Shown: positions 17,082 through 25,816, counted from the stretch's first letter. The stretch is DNA of 37,659 nucleotides from an uncultured Lachnoclostridium sp. (GCA_947178155.1 CAMWXG010000008.1:1-37659), one strand, 5' to 3'. Notes: generated from the sequence alone by a model not told the origin. Translations and numbers: made by a program.

Positions 17082-17117
17082 TATATACTAATGGTCAAAA
17101 AAGACTATTAGTATATA
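17082..17117. promoter_or_regulatory. Inverted repeat upstream of the L,D-transpeptidase gene
   Basis: Arms TATATACTAATGGTC (17082-17096) and GACTATTAGTATATA (17103-17117) pair over 15 positions with a single G-T, around an AAAAAA spacer, 44 bp before the start codon. There is no T-tract, so a terminator is unlikely. It may be an operator or a 5' leader hairpin. Confidence 0.45.
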
Positions 17118-17161
17118 TTAAAGAATAAGCTTCAAAAAATAATTTTAAAGGGTATTGGGCT

Positions 17162-18778
17162 ATGAGTAAGAAAAGGAAAAGATCAAATCAGAAAAAAGCA
17201 AATAGTATACAATCAAATCAGAGGCAGAAAAGTAACAGTGTACCGGATATTGATATATTTGAAACAGATATGTCAGATAAATTTTTACCAGATGATTTTA
17301 TTTCAGATGAAAATATGTCTGGTAAAAAGGCTTCAAAACGCAGGAAAAGAAAGGTTTGGAAGCTTATAGTTGTTCCAATCTTTATTGTAGCATGTGTAAT
17401 AGCAGCAGGCTATTTTGCTGGTGTTGCCTATTATAGGACACATTTTTTTAAGGGTACAGATATTTATGGTACAGATGTATCATTGATGAAGATTGACGAT
17501 TTTAAAGATGGATTAACAGATTACAAGCTGGAAATTGTGCAAAAGGGATCTGATGGAGAAGAGTTCTCAGAGGAGATAACTGCGGACGAGCTTGGAATAA
17601 CTGTAGCATCTACAAATGAGCTGGCTGATATTATGGATAGTCAGAATGCATGGGAGTGGCCATTTAAACATAGTGCTGTATATGCAGGAAGTCCTACATT
17701 TATTGGTTATGATAGCGATAAGATACGTCAGGTGGTTAAAGGACTTAAAAATATGAAGAAGAAAGAAACTGTTAAGTCTGAAGATGCCTACATATCTGAA
17801 TATAAAGAGGGCATAGGTTATGAAATAGTTGATGCTGTCTTGGGTAATGAACTTGATGAGGATGCCACTGTTGCTGCTATAGAGGATGCAGTTGTAAAAC
17901 TTAAGGATAAAATTTCATGTGAAGATTATGAGTGTTATAAAAAGCCTGATGTTATGGCTGATGATGAGGATTTAAATAAGCTCCTTGATAAGATGAATAA
18001 GTATGTTAGTGCTGATATTACATATCAGTTTGGTGATGATACAAAGGTGCTTAATGGTGATAAGATTCATAAGTGGATTTCTGTGAAAAAGGGCAAAGTC
18101 AAAATTAGTGAAGAAAAAATATCAGATTTTGTTGATAATATTCGCAGAAAATATGATACTATATTTCGTTCCAGGACTTTTAAGACCAGTTATGGTAAGA
18201 CAATAACTATTGACGGCGGAGATTATGGCTGGTGGATGAATACACAACAGGAAAAAAAGGATTTGAAAAAGCTTATAAAGAAGGGGAAAAAGTGTAAGAG
18301 AGTGCCTTCTTATTATCAGACTGCCGAAAGTTATGGAAAAAATGACTATGGTAACACATATGTTGAGATTAATTTAACAGCACAGCATGTTATACTTTAT
18401 AAAGATGGCAAGATGATAATGGAAGCAGACTGTGTATCTGGTAACAGCTCAAGAGGATATGATACTCCTGCTGGTGTTTATGGCATTACTTATAAACAAA
18501 GAGATGCTACATTAAATGGTGAGAATTATTCTACTCCTGTATCGTATTGGATGCCGTTTAATAAAAATATTGGATTGCATGATGCTGGCTGGCGTTCTTC
18601 TTTTGGTGGTGAAATATATAAGACAAGCGGTTCTCATGGATGTGTAAATCTTCCACCTGACTTTGCAAGCAAGCTTTATGAATATGTTGACAAGGGTACA
18701 CCTGTTATATGTTATCATCTTGAGGGGACTAAGAGTGGTAATATAAAAAAGGATAAAAGTAAGGAGAAGAAGTCATAA
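17162..18778 (+). CDS. L,D-transpeptidase (YkuD) with N-terminal anchor
   Basis: This 538-residue cell-wall enzyme has a very basic, Ser/Lys-rich cytoplasmic start, then a single TM (about 62-85, KLIVVPIFIVACVIAAGYFAGV) anchoring it with the rest outside. The middle ~250 residues contain DIYGTDVSLMKIDDFKDGL and related segments resembling the putative peptidoglycan-binding (PG_binding_4) repeat seen before YkuD domains. The catalytic YkuD domain is C-terminal: YVEINLTAQHVILYKDGKMI, then SGSHGCVNLP with H492 and C494. It makes 3-3 crosslinks or attaches proteins to peptidoglycan. The Lys-rich tail (KKDKSKEKKS) is odd but harmless. The start follows AAAGGGT (17149-17155), a modest site. Confidence 0.88.
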   Translation: MSKKRKRSNQKKANSIQSNQRQKSNSVPDIDIFETDMSDKFLPDDFISDENMSGKKASKRRKRKVWKLIVVPIFIVACVIAAGYFAGVAYYRTHFFKGTDIYGTDVSLMKIDDFKDGLTDYKLEIVQKGSDGEEFSEEITADELGITVASTNELADIMDSQNAWEWPFKHSAVYAGSPTFIGYDSDKIRQVVKGLKNMKKKETVKSEDAYISEYKEGIGYEIVDAVLGNELDEDATVAAIEDAVVKLKDKISCEDYECYKKPDVMADDEDLNKLLDKMNKYVSADITYQFGDDTKVLNGDKIHKWISVKKGKVKISEEKISDFVDNIRRKYDTIFRSRTFKTSYGKTITIDGGDYGWWMNTQQEKKDLKKLIKKGKKCKRVPSYYQTAESYGKNDYGNTYVEINLTAQHVILYKDGKMIMEADCVSGNSSRGYDTPAGVYGITYKQRDATLNGENYSTPVSYWMPFNKNIGLHDAGWRSSFGGEIYKTSGSHGCVNLPPDFASKLYEYVDKGTPVICYHLEGTKSGNIKKDKSKEKKS

Positions 18779-18884
18779 GTGGGTAAGTTAATTATAAATT
18801 TGGTTGTACTAGAATGTTATTAGTCATATTATTGCCAAAAATTCATATAATATAAAAATTAAAAAATATTGATGGAAAATAGCA

Positions 18885-19430
18885 ATGGAAGAAAAAGAAA
18901 ACCCACTGGTTAGTAACTGCAATTTTATGGATGTAAGACCAGCTATGGCAAGTATGCCATATCCTCCTATAAAGGCAGAGTGCAAAAATCCAAATTATGC
19001 TAATCTTTTAAAGATTGATTACTGTGGTGCAGTATCGGAGATGTCAGCGATTACGCAGTATATTAATAATGAAAACCGGTTATCGCTTGAAATGTGCCAG
19101 ATGGCAAAGATAATTCTTGGAATTGCAATGGCAGAGATGATGCATTTGCAGAAATTAGGAGAAATGATTTGTCTGTTGGGAGGAAATATTGATTATATGA
19201 TAAGACTGAACAATGGAAGGCAGAAGATGTGGACACCACAGTATTTATCAATTCCACAGAATTTGAATGAAATGATAAAAGCTGATATAGAAGCTGAAAA
19301 GGCAGCAATTAATCAGTATATGGCACATATTAAAATGATAAATGATAAGTATATAAATGCTGTATTGTCAAGAATAATAGTTGATGAAGAATATCACATA
19401 ATGCTTTTAAATGCTTTAGGACATAATTGA
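18885..19430 (+). CDS. Ferritin-like diiron protein
   Basis: This 181-residue protein predicts a four-helix bundle with two pairs of iron-ligand motifs: SEMSAITQY with AEMMHLQKLGE, and EAEKAAINQY with DEEYHIMLL. These are ExxH-type ligands as in rubrerythrin/bacterioferritin relatives. There is no rubredoxin domain. A Cys-containing N-terminal stretch (SNCNFMDVRPAMASMPYPPIKAECKNP) precedes the bundle and resembles the short lead-in of some spore-coat or Mn-catalase-type relatives. Likely role: oxygen or peroxide detoxification, or iron handling, in an anaerobe. The ribosome binding site is weak (GATGGAAA). The gene stands alone and ends at a good terminator. Confidence 0.75.
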   Translation: MEEKENPLVSNCNFMDVRPAMASMPYPPIKAECKNPNYANLLKIDYCGAVSEMSAITQYINNENRLSLEMCQMAKIILGIAMAEMMHLQKLGEMICLLGGNIDYMIRLNNGRQKMWTPQYLSIPQNLNEMIKADIEAEKAAINQYMAHIKMINDKYINAVLSRIIVDEEYHIMLLNALGHN

Positions 19431-19471
19431 AGGTTAGAAAAAGTATAAATTTTATTGATGTTTACAATTTT

Positions 19472-19510
19472 AAAGTGCTTACAAAGACAGATGTCCTTTG
19501 TGAGCACTTT
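19472..19510. terminator. Terminator between the ferritin-like and ABC-F genes
   Basis: AAAGTGCTTACAAAG (19472-19486) and CTTTGTGAGCACTTT (19496-19510) form a 15-bp stem with one G-T pair. It follows the plus-strand gene and faces the 3' end of the convergent ABC-F gene, so it may work for both. Confidence 0.75.
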
Positions 19511-19528
19511 TCAAATTTACATAAAAAT

Positions 19529-21454
19529 CTAACTTTTCTGTTCAGAAAGCTCCTCCCATTTTTCCATGAGTTCCTCTAAACGCAAATCATTTTTTTCTTT
19601 TTCTGCTGTGAGTTCTTGGAGTAATGATGCATTTGTTCCATTAGCAGTATCAAAAAGGAGAGTATTAATTTCTTCATTGCGGGTTTCTATGTTTTCAATT
19701 TCTGCTTCTGTTTTATTTAATTCATTTTCAATTTTGCGAAGCCTTGCTTGTTCTTCTTTTTTCTGCTGCCAGCTTAATTTGCCATTATTACCTGTATCAT
19801 TCACAGAGTCAGAAGATATTTGGTCTATAAGTTGAGCACGTTCATTATCTTCCTTTTTCTCAAGGTAATAATCATAATTGCCGATATAATTTACTATCTG
19901 CTTGTGTGTAAGGTCAAGTATTCTTGTTGCAGTAGTATTGATAAAATATCTGTCATGTGAGACATATAAAATTGTACCTTCAAAGTTATTAATTGCATGT
20001 TCAAGAATTTCCTTTGAGTCTATGTCTAAATGGTTGGTAGGCTCATCAAGTAGTAAAAAGTTTGCATCTGACAGCATAAGTTTAGCAAGGGAAACACGTC
20101 CTCGCTCGCCTCCGCTTAAGCTTTTAATCTGTTTAAATACATCATCATCAGTAAATAGGAATGCGGCAAGTAGGTTGCGTACTTGTGTATTATTCATATC
20201 AGGATATGCGTCCTGAATTTCTTCAAAAAGCGTCTTTTCAGGATTTAGTACCTGATGCTCCTGGTCATAATAAGCTGTTTGCACATTTGTACCCAATTTA
20301 ATGCATTTGCTACTGTCAGGTTCAAGCATTCCTGTGAGTATTTTAAGTATAGTGGTTTTGCCAGTTCCGTTGTCGCCTATGATAGCTATATGTTCACCAC
20401 GTTTTATATCAAAATTTATATCTGAAAATAATATATTATCATCAAATTTTTTACTTAGTCCTGTAACGGTGAGAACATCCTTACCGCTTTGTATATGTGG
20501 CGTAAAACGAAGATTCATTTTTGTATTTTCTTCTACAGGTTTTTCAAGACGTTCTATTTTGTCAAGCATTTTTTCACGGCTTTCTGCACGTTTAATTGAC
20601 TTTTCTCTGTTAAATGATTTAAGTTTTGTTATAACTTCTTCCTGATGCCTTATCTCTGCCTGCTGGTTTAAATATTGTTTCATAAGTGCGTCAAGAAGTT
20701 CCTGTTTTTTATGTGAATACTGTGTATAATTACCTTGAAATACAGTGCATTTGGTCTGTCTTAGTTCTATTATTTTTGTTACGATTTTGTCAAGAAAATA
20801 GCGGTCATGTGCAACAATCAATACAGCACCCTTATATAATGACAGATAGCCTTCAAGCCAACGTATTGCATTTAAATCAAGATGGTTAGTAGGCTCATCA
20901 AGTATAATAAGGTCAGGATTTTTAATAAGCATTTTTCCGAGTGCAACTCTTGTCTTTTCTCCGCCTGAAAGTGATTTAACAGGTTTTTTAAATTCTTCTT
21001 CATTAAAACCAAGTCCTTTAAGTACGCCAGTAAGTTCGCTTTCATAGGAATATCCGCCAAGCTGTTCAAATTTGTTTCTTGTTTCGTCATATTGTTTTAT
21101 AAGAGCTTCAAGTTCTGTTCCTTCTGTCTTGTTCATCTGTTCTGACAAAGAATTCATGCGCTTTTCAAGAATAGGAATTTCAGGTTTGGCATCATGGATT
21201 TCATCAATTATGCTTTTATCTGTGTCATATTCCTGATTTTGCGCAAGATAACCAACAGTGGTGTCTTTTCCTATGATTACTTCACCACTGTCAGCAGATA
21301 GTTGCTTCATTATTATTTTAAGCAGTGTAGATTTGCCAGAACCGTTAATTCCTACTATAGCTGCTTTTTCATTTTTATTTATGTGAAATGATACATCATT
21401 TAGTATGGTATCAGTTAAAAATGTTTTATTTATGTTGCTGCATTGTAAAATCAT
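19529..21454 (-). CDS. ABC-F family ATPase
   Basis: I use the ATG at 21454 (MILQCSNINKTF), six bases after TTGGAG, giving 641 residues; the in-frame ATG seven codons upstream has no such site. There are two ABC domains in one chain and no membrane segments. Domain 1 has GINGSGKST, LSGGEKTR and LIILDEPTNHLD; domain 2 has GDNGTGKTT, LSGGERGR and LLLDEPTNHLD. Between them is a charged linker (the P-site tRNA-interaction motif), rich in EVITKLKSFNREKSIKRAESRE. The C-terminus is a coiled coil (about 560-641). ABC-F proteins act on ribosomes, resolving stalls or giving antibiotic protection. This build is like the Uup/YdiF housekeeping type rather than a dedicated resistance factor. Confidence 0.9.
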   Translation of the reverse strand: MILQCSNINKTFLTDTILNDVSFHINKNEKAAIVGINGSGKSTLLKIIMKQLSADSGEVIIGKDTTVGYLAQNQEYDTDKSIIDEIHDAKPEIPILEKRMNSLSEQMNKTEGTELEALIKQYDETRNKFEQLGGYSYESELTGVLKGLGFNEEEFKKPVKSLSGGEKTRVALGKMLIKNPDLIILDEPTNHLDLNAIRWLEGYLSLYKGAVLIVAHDRYFLDKIVTKIIELRQTKCTVFQGNYTQYSHKKQELLDALMKQYLNQQAEIRHQEEVITKLKSFNREKSIKRAESREKMLDKIERLEKPVEENTKMNLRFTPHIQSGKDVLTVTGLSKKFDDNILFSDINFDIKRGEHIAIIGDNGTGKTTILKILTGMLEPDSSKCIKLGTNVQTAYYDQEHQVLNPEKTLFEEIQDAYPDMNNTQVRNLLAAFLFTDDDVFKQIKSLSGGERGRVSLAKLMLSDANFLLLDEPTNHLDIDSKEILEHAINNFEGTILYVSHDRYFINTTATRILDLTHKQIVNYIGNYDYYLEKKEDNERAQLIDQISSDSVNDTGNNGKLSWQQKKEEQARLRKIENELNKTEAEIENIETRNEEINTLLFDTANGTNASLLQELTAEKEKNDLRLEELMEKWEELSEQKS

Positions 21455-21511
21455 ATAAATCTCCAATTCTTTCATAGCTCGAAAAAATATTGTAAAAATA
21501 AGTTCTGCAAT

Positions 21512-21540
21512 ATCTTATCATAAAAGGAAAGGATAGTCAA
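21512..21540 (-). promoter_or_regulatory. Promoter of the ABC-F gene
   Basis: On the minus strand TTGACT (21540-21535), 17 bases, then TAAGAT (21517-21512) with an extended TGA just before it. Predicted leader is about 50 nt. Confidence 0.7.
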
Positions 21541-21674
21541 TTTTAACTCGCCACGATACTTGACCTTTTAATATTTTGACGATAAAATAATAATTAAAAG
21601 ACATTAGATAGCGGAAAGTAGTGTGTTATATATAATTGGTAGAAGAGACAGTTAAAGAAAAGGGAGGGGATGGT

Positions 21675-22511
21675 ATGAAGCAATGGGACAATACTTTTGA
21701 AATCACTATACCAGAAGAGCAGCTTTGGGAAAATTTAAAAATTTCTAATGATTTTATGTTTGCAAAAGTAATGCGAAATCCGGAATTGTGCAAAGAAATG
21801 TTAGAAAGATTATTGGAAATTGAAATTGACCACATTGAATATTCAGAAGAACAGAAAGTAATTGATATAGCAAAAGATAGTAAAAGTATACGTTTAGATG
21901 TATTCTTAAAAGATGAAAAAGGTACAGTGTACAATGTTGAGATTCAAACTACCAGTAGCAAAAACCTTCCAAAGAGAACAAGATACTATCAAGGGATGAT
22001 AGACTTAAATGAAATAGAAAAAGGTGCAGATTACAGTGAGTTACCAAAAAGTTTTGTTATTTTTATCTGTACATTTGATGTTTTTGGTAAAGGGTTATGT
22101 AGATACACTTTTGAAAATGTGTGCAGGGAGAACCATACAGTATATTTAAATGATGAAACTTTTAAGATTTTTTTTAATACAAAAGGTATTGAAGATGATA
22201 TTAGCAAAGATGTAAAAAGTATTTTAACATTTATAGATAACGGTACAATAGAAGATGATTTTACAGGAAAGTTAGAAAAGGAAGTTCGGAGAGTTAAAGA
22301 AAATAAAGAATGGCAGGTGGAATATATGACTTTGTTAATGAGAGAGCGTGAAAAATATAAAGAAGGAATAATTGAGGGAAGAATTGAAGGAGCTGTAAAT
22401 ACTTGTGAAAATTTGAATTTATCTGTTCAAGAAACAGTGCAGTACCTTATTGATAATTTCGATTTGTCTTTGCAGGAAGCTAAGGAAACAGTTGAAAAAC
22501 ATTGGAGTTAA
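21675..22511 (+). CDS. Rpn family / PD-(D/E)XK nuclease-type protein
   Basis: From the ATG at 21675, five bases after GGGAGGGG, the protein has 278 residues. It carries the conserved opening NDFMFAKVMRNPELCKEMLERLL, then the nuclease core RLDVFLKDEKGTVYNVEIQ, with D75, E89 and Q91 forming the D-(x)-ExQ site, and RTRYYQGMID. This is the PDDEXK_2 or Rpn (recombination-promoting nuclease) family. Members are transposase-related nucleases found in many copies in gut Firmicutes; several are phage-defence or conflict proteins. The C-terminus contains the usual helical EGIIEGRIEGAVNTCENLNLSVQETVQYL tail. It stands alone, with no inverted repeats of an insertion sequence around it. Confidence 0.85.
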   Translation: MKQWDNTFEITIPEEQLWENLKISNDFMFAKVMRNPELCKEMLERLLEIEIDHIEYSEEQKVIDIAKDSKSIRLDVFLKDEKGTVYNVEIQTTSSKNLPKRTRYYQGMIDLNEIEKGADYSELPKSFVIFICTFDVFGKGLCRYTFENVCRENHTVYLNDETFKIFFNTKGIEDDISKDVKSILTFIDNGTIEDDFTGKLEKEVRRVKENKEWQVEYMTLLMREREKYKEGIIEGRIEGAVNTCENLNLSVQETVQYLIDNFDLSLQEAKETVEKHWS

Positions 22512-22900
22512 ACTTTTGACATGGTTTTGCAAAATGTGTGTATTTTAGCGAAAGTACCAATGCATTACAAATGTGTTTGGTTACTGGTTACGGATTGAAA
22601 GATAATGTAACAGTATAAATAGGGAGATTTAAACAAAATAGTATGTTGCTTGGTGAGGTAATGCTGTGGTATACTAATATAAAGGGAATTTTTGATAATG
22701 TAGAACTCTTTGCTCAAAATTTATTTTAGAAACTGTTAAGAAATAACTTTGCAGTTGACATAGATGAGTCTGCGAATGTAAAGAGTTATTAACGGTTTCC
22801 TACATAATCTGTCATTTTATATCAGGGGTATGGAGTTTGGAATTTATCAAAAACCTTGTTGTAATTGTTAAATATATAAATATGAAATGAGGGATCAATA
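22512..22900. other. Intergenic region ahead of the leader-peptide gene
   Basis: These 389 bases hold no convincing gene. They contain palindromic repeat copy B (22729-22799) and AT-rich sequence likely to include the promoter of the 22901 gene (TATATAAAT near 22872, unassigned -35). A GAGGG site lies ten bases before the ATG. Confidence 0.5.
22729..22799. repeat. Palindromic interspersed repeat, copy B
   Basis: This ~71-bp element has ends GAAACTGTTAA and TTAACGGTTTC, 11-bp inverted repeats with one mismatch. It is related throughout to copy A at 6962-7029. The two copies differ mostly by transitions, and the terminal arms keep pairing, which suggests a mobile or structurally maintained family. 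Confidence 0.6.
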
Positions 22901-23275
22901 ATGAAAAAATATGAAAAACCAATAGTAGTTGTAAATGATGAACTTTCTGAAGGTGTCTATGCTGCAAGTGGCAGCAGCGCTGGAGAGTCTAATAACACAA
23001 GCGATGATAACGGACCAAAATGCGACAGCAAATACATGAAAGGCGAATGGCAGGCTCCGGATTATTCTGACTGGGCAGGCGAGACAAGAGGTTATAAGCA
23101 GCAGTTTGCCTGTCTTGGATGTCCGGCAAATACTGATAATGGCTGTGGCTTAAAGACGCATTATATTGAGTCTGGCAATGCTGAAAGTTATGATGTGGAT
23201 AACGGCAACCGCAAGCCATCTTGGGAGAAAAAGGGGTATGGGCCTAATGATCCTGTTACTGACTGGGCTATGTAG
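22901..23275 (+). CDS. Small exported-protein precursor 1 with shared leader
   Basis: This 124-residue protein has a first 24 residues (KPIVVVND then LSEGVYAASG) that match 22/24 with the 25376-25816 protein, while the remainder shows no similarity. The remainder begins Ser/Asp/Asn-rich (25-38) and contains four Cys (C41, C71, C74, C82), several Trp and many Gly and Asn. It has no TM helix, and the leader has no hydrophobic core long enough for a Sec signal. The layout is that of a leader-plus-core precursor, with a small-residue AASG site where cleavage could occur. An ABC exporter and PqqD/kinase protein are encoded nearby. A strong terminator follows. I do not recognise the core; function unknown. 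RiPP-like precursor is the leading idea. Confidence 0.75.
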   Translation: MKKYEKPIVVVNDELSEGVYAASGSSAGESNNTSDDNGPKCDSKYMKGEWQAPDYSDWAGETRGYKQQFACLGCPANTDNGCGLKTHYIESGNAESYDVDNGNRKPSWEKKGYGPNDPVTDWAM

Positions 23276-23341
23276 GTATGTAACATTTTGTTGCTGTCAT
23301 TTTTGGAGATGGCAGTGCTTAATTCTATGAATCATTAAAAT

Positions 23342-23375
23342 GGGTTTTATGTGTTGTTGCATAAAACCCGTTTTT
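23342..23375 (+). terminator. Terminator of the precursor 1 gene
   Basis: GGGTTTTATG (23342-23351) and CATAAAACCC (23360-23369) form a perfect 10-bp stem followed by GTTTTT. It lies before the convergent ABC exporter's stop codon at 23411. Confidence 0.82.
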
Positions 23376-23410
23376 CGTAGTGAAACCATGTATTGAATAG
23401 TAGTTGTTGA

Positions 23411-25192
23411 TTAAAAATTTCGCATCATATCATCTATTTCTTTTTCATTTAGTACAACGCAGGATTTATTTTTTATTGCATAAACACGTTTACAAATATT
23501 TAGGACGGATGGGCGGTGTGTGGTCACAATACATGTACGTGGGTACTCATCACGCATAATACTTTTTAATACACGTCGTTCTGTTGCAACATCCAGAGCA
23601 GAGGTGGCTTCATCTAACAATAGGATTGGGGAGCGGCGAAGTAGTGCTCTTGCAATAGAGAGTCGTTGTGCCTGTCCTTCTGAAAAACCTCCGCCGCGTT
23701 CTTTTATTTTACTGTGGATTCCCATAGGCAGTTTTTCTACAAAATCCCATGCGCAGGCAAGCTTAAGTGCTTCTATAATTTCTTCATTGGTAGCATCAGG
23801 TTTTACATTTCTCATGTTTTCTGCTATTGTGCCTGAAAACATAGTATTTCCCTGTGGAACATAGGAAAAGAGTTTTCTGGTGGAAGGTGTTAGTTCAACC
23901 ATATTGGCATCTGATGATTGTGGATTATTTGCGCCAAAAAGAAATGCGCTGCCTGCCTGGTTTTGCATCAGGGAGAGAATCAGGCGTATCATAGTAGTTT
24001 TTCCTTCACCAGAAGGACCAACAAGCGCAATGACTTCATGTGGATGTACTTCTAGGGAAGCATCCTTAAAAACTTCGGTACCTGTTTTATAGGAATATTT
24101 AAGATTCTCTATTTGTAAGCTTATACCATGTTCTTTATTTTTATTCCAAAAAGCAGCAACTTCATCATCATGGCTGTAGTCTTCACGTGGCATTTCAATA
24201 ATATCCATTAGCCTTCCGGCAGAAGTAGTAAGGGAGATAACTGATGGCACCAGTGAGGTGAGGTTGTGCAAGGTTCCAGTTAATGTTCCAGAAAGACTTA
24301 AAAACATAGTCATTGTACCATAGCTGATTGCTCCACTCCAAACACGGTAGATTCCCCAACCATAAGAAGCATAGGAAACCATAAGAGCAACTGTAGAAAG
24401 CAGTATGGAGGTTCCCATTGACATTCTTTGGAAATCAAGCTTCATATTTATATATTCTTTCTGTAGTTGTTTTAAACGTTCTATATAGATATGTATTAAA
24501 TCAAATGCCTTAATTGTCTGGATATTGGAAAAGGTTTCCTGATTAAAACCAGACATTTTAGCACCCATAGCAGCACTGCGCTCATTATTTTTTACCATAC
24601 GTTTTAAAAGCGTCTTTGAAAGCAGAAGGCTTACAGGCATCCCAAGAAAGGCAAATACAGCAAAGGAGGCATCATAATAAATTACCATGGAGAAGGCACT
24701 GATAAAACGGAAAAGATATATAATTGCATTGGGAACGAAGTTTAATACACCTGTTGAGATGTTGGAGGCATCAGAGCTCCAGCGTGTCAGCAAATCACCA
24801 GTGTGGTAGTTGGTTAAAGATTCCCAGTCTGTTATAAGGATTTTAGAGAAAATATCTGTTTTTATTTCAGCATCTACTTTCATGCTTAGGTAACTTGAAG
24901 CATAATTAGATATCTGACTTAAAAAAGTAGTGCCTATGTTTAATCCAATCATCATACAGAAGGTCTTGATTACTTCACCTGTCTCATGACCAGTAATGAT
25001 ATCTACCAAATCTCTGGAAACCATACTAATCACCAGAGCAATTACAGTACCCATCATACCAAGAAGGGTATATAGTATCATAATAAGCCAGTAATGTCTG
25101 GCATACTGGTAAATCCAAATGGTCTGTTTTTTCATTTCCTGCAGGCGTCCTGCTTTTATTCTGCCTATAATAAATTTCAGTTTTTCTCTCAT
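23411..25192 (-). CDS. ABC exporter (fused permease and ATPase) for leader-bearing proteins
   Basis: The start is set at ATG 25192 (MREKLKFIIG), 593 residues; a longer in-frame extension to 25321 would cover a perfect terminator hairpin and is rejected. The first ~340 residues form a six-TM ABC-type exporter domain (first TM about 35-58, LIMILYTLLGMMGTVIALVISM). The ATPase domain has Walker A GPSGEGKT (392-399), Q-loop YVPQGNTMF, a variant signature FSEGQ (503-507) and Walker B ILLLDEATSALD (523-534). There is no C39 peptidase domain, so cleavage of cargo must be done by another protein. It lies downstream of precursor 2 and faces precursor 1. It probably exports both; the cargo is inferred from position. 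Confidence 0.85.
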   Translation of the reverse strand: MREKLKFIIGRIKAGRLQEMKKQTIWIYQYARHYWLIMILYTLLGMMGTVIALVISMVSRDLVDIITGHETGEVIKTFCMMIGLNIGTTFLSQISNYASSYLSMKVDAEIKTDIFSKILITDWESLTNYHTGDLLTRWSSDASNISTGVLNFVPNAIIYLFRFISAFSMVIYYDASFAVFAFLGMPVSLLLSKTLLKRMVKNNERSAAMGAKMSGFNQETFSNIQTIKAFDLIHIYIERLKQLQKEYINMKLDFQRMSMGTSILLSTVALMVSYASYGWGIYRVWSGAISYGTMTMFLSLSGTLTGTLHNLTSLVPSVISLTTSAGRLMDIIEMPREDYSHDDEVAAFWNKNKEHGISLQIENLKYSYKTGTEVFKDASLEVHPHEVIALVGPSGEGKTTMIRLILSLMQNQAGSAFLFGANNPQSSDANMVELTPSTRKLFSYVPQGNTMFSGTIAENMRNVKPDATNEEIIEALKLACAWDFVEKLPMGIHSKIKERGGGFSEGQAQRLSIARALLRRSPILLLDEATSALDVATERRVLKSIMRDEYPRTCIVTTHRPSVLNICKRVYAIKNKSCVVLNEKEIDDMMRNF

Positions 25193-25226
25193 GTGATAGG
25201 AACCCTTTCCATAAGATAATATTTTG

Positions 25227-25263
25227 AAAAAAGGCAGTATCACTGCCTGCCAGTGATACTGCC
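25227..25263 (-). terminator. Terminator between precursor 2 and the ABC exporter
   Basis: GGCAGTATCACTG (25233-25245) and CAGTGATACTGCC (25251-25263) form a perfect 13-bp stem with a 5-base loop. On the minus strand it is followed by six Ts (25232-25227). It would stop most transcripts from precursor 2 and let some continue to the exporter. Confidence 0.88.
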
Positions 25264-25375
25264 TGAGAAGCATACAAGATAATAATGAAAAAATCTGTGT
25301 GCTTATTGTCTGCATATACATAAATAAGAATTTTAACTATGTAATGCCACACGCAAAAATAACAAACATAAAATA

Positions 25376-25816
25376 TTAATTTCCATCTCCACCGTTACCC
25401 TGTACATTTACTGTTTTAGTGCAGGAAATTGTTGCATCAGTTACAGCAAGAGCTTTTGTAGTAGCTTCATCTGCAGCCTTTGCCCAAACCTTATATGTCA
25501 TGGTATCACCAGATTTATACGCATTTGCGTGAAGTTCACGTTTAATAGTTGCAGTATTACCTGAAAAAGTACATTCAAATTCAGAGTATGCATCTGTAAG
25601 ATCGTTGTTAAAGGTAAGAACAACAGTAGATGCAGAAGAAATATGCTCTACTGCGTCAGAATGTACACATTGAATTTCAAATACATGGTGAGAACCATTC
25701 CAGTCCTGTACAGATGGAGCCACAACTGTCCAACAATCGCCTGTACCGCTTGCTGCATATACACCTTCACTTAATCCATCGTTTACCACTACAATTGGTT
25801 TTTCATAACTTTTCAT
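25376..25816 (-). CDS. Small exported-protein precursor 2 with shared leader
   Basis: This 146-residue protein differs from precursor 1 in only two of the first 24 residues. After AASG the rest looks like a secreted beta-sandwich: alternating hydrophobic strands (HHVFEIQCVHSD, STVVLTFNNDL, FECTFSGNTATIKREL, DTMTYKVWAKA, DATISCTKTVNV), four Cys (C28, C50, C82, C132) that could form two disulphides, and a Gly/Asn-rich tail. A carbohydrate-binding or immunoglobulin-like fold is possible; this is from pattern only. There is no Sec signal. A perfect -10 with TG extension lies upstream, and AAAGGAGA is nine bases before the ATG. A terminator follows. It is produced from its own promoter between the PqqD-kinase gene and the exporter. 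Confidence 0.75.
   Translation of the reverse strand: MKSYEKPIVVVNDGLSEGVYAASGTGDCWTVVAPSVQDWNGSHHVFEIQCVHSDAVEHISSASTVVLTFNNDLTDAYSEFECTFSGNTATIKRELHANAYKSGDTMTYKVWAKAADEATTKALAVTDATISCTKTVNVQGNGGDGN

Noticed and set aside
19566-20645. Three plus-strand open frames of 89-114 residues opposite the ABC-F gene
   Set aside because: They are Ser- and Leu-rich antisense shadows of the ABC motifs with no ribosome binding sites.
21675-22511. Rpn/PD-(D/E)XK protein as part of an insertion sequence
   Set aside because: No terminal inverted repeats or target duplications flank the gene; the family is usually found as a lone gene.
25193-25352. Upstream extension of the ABC exporter frame and overlapping minus-strand open frames
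   Set aside because: The extension covers a perfect terminator hairpin with a T-tract and has no ribosome binding site; ATG 25192 gives the normal exporter length.
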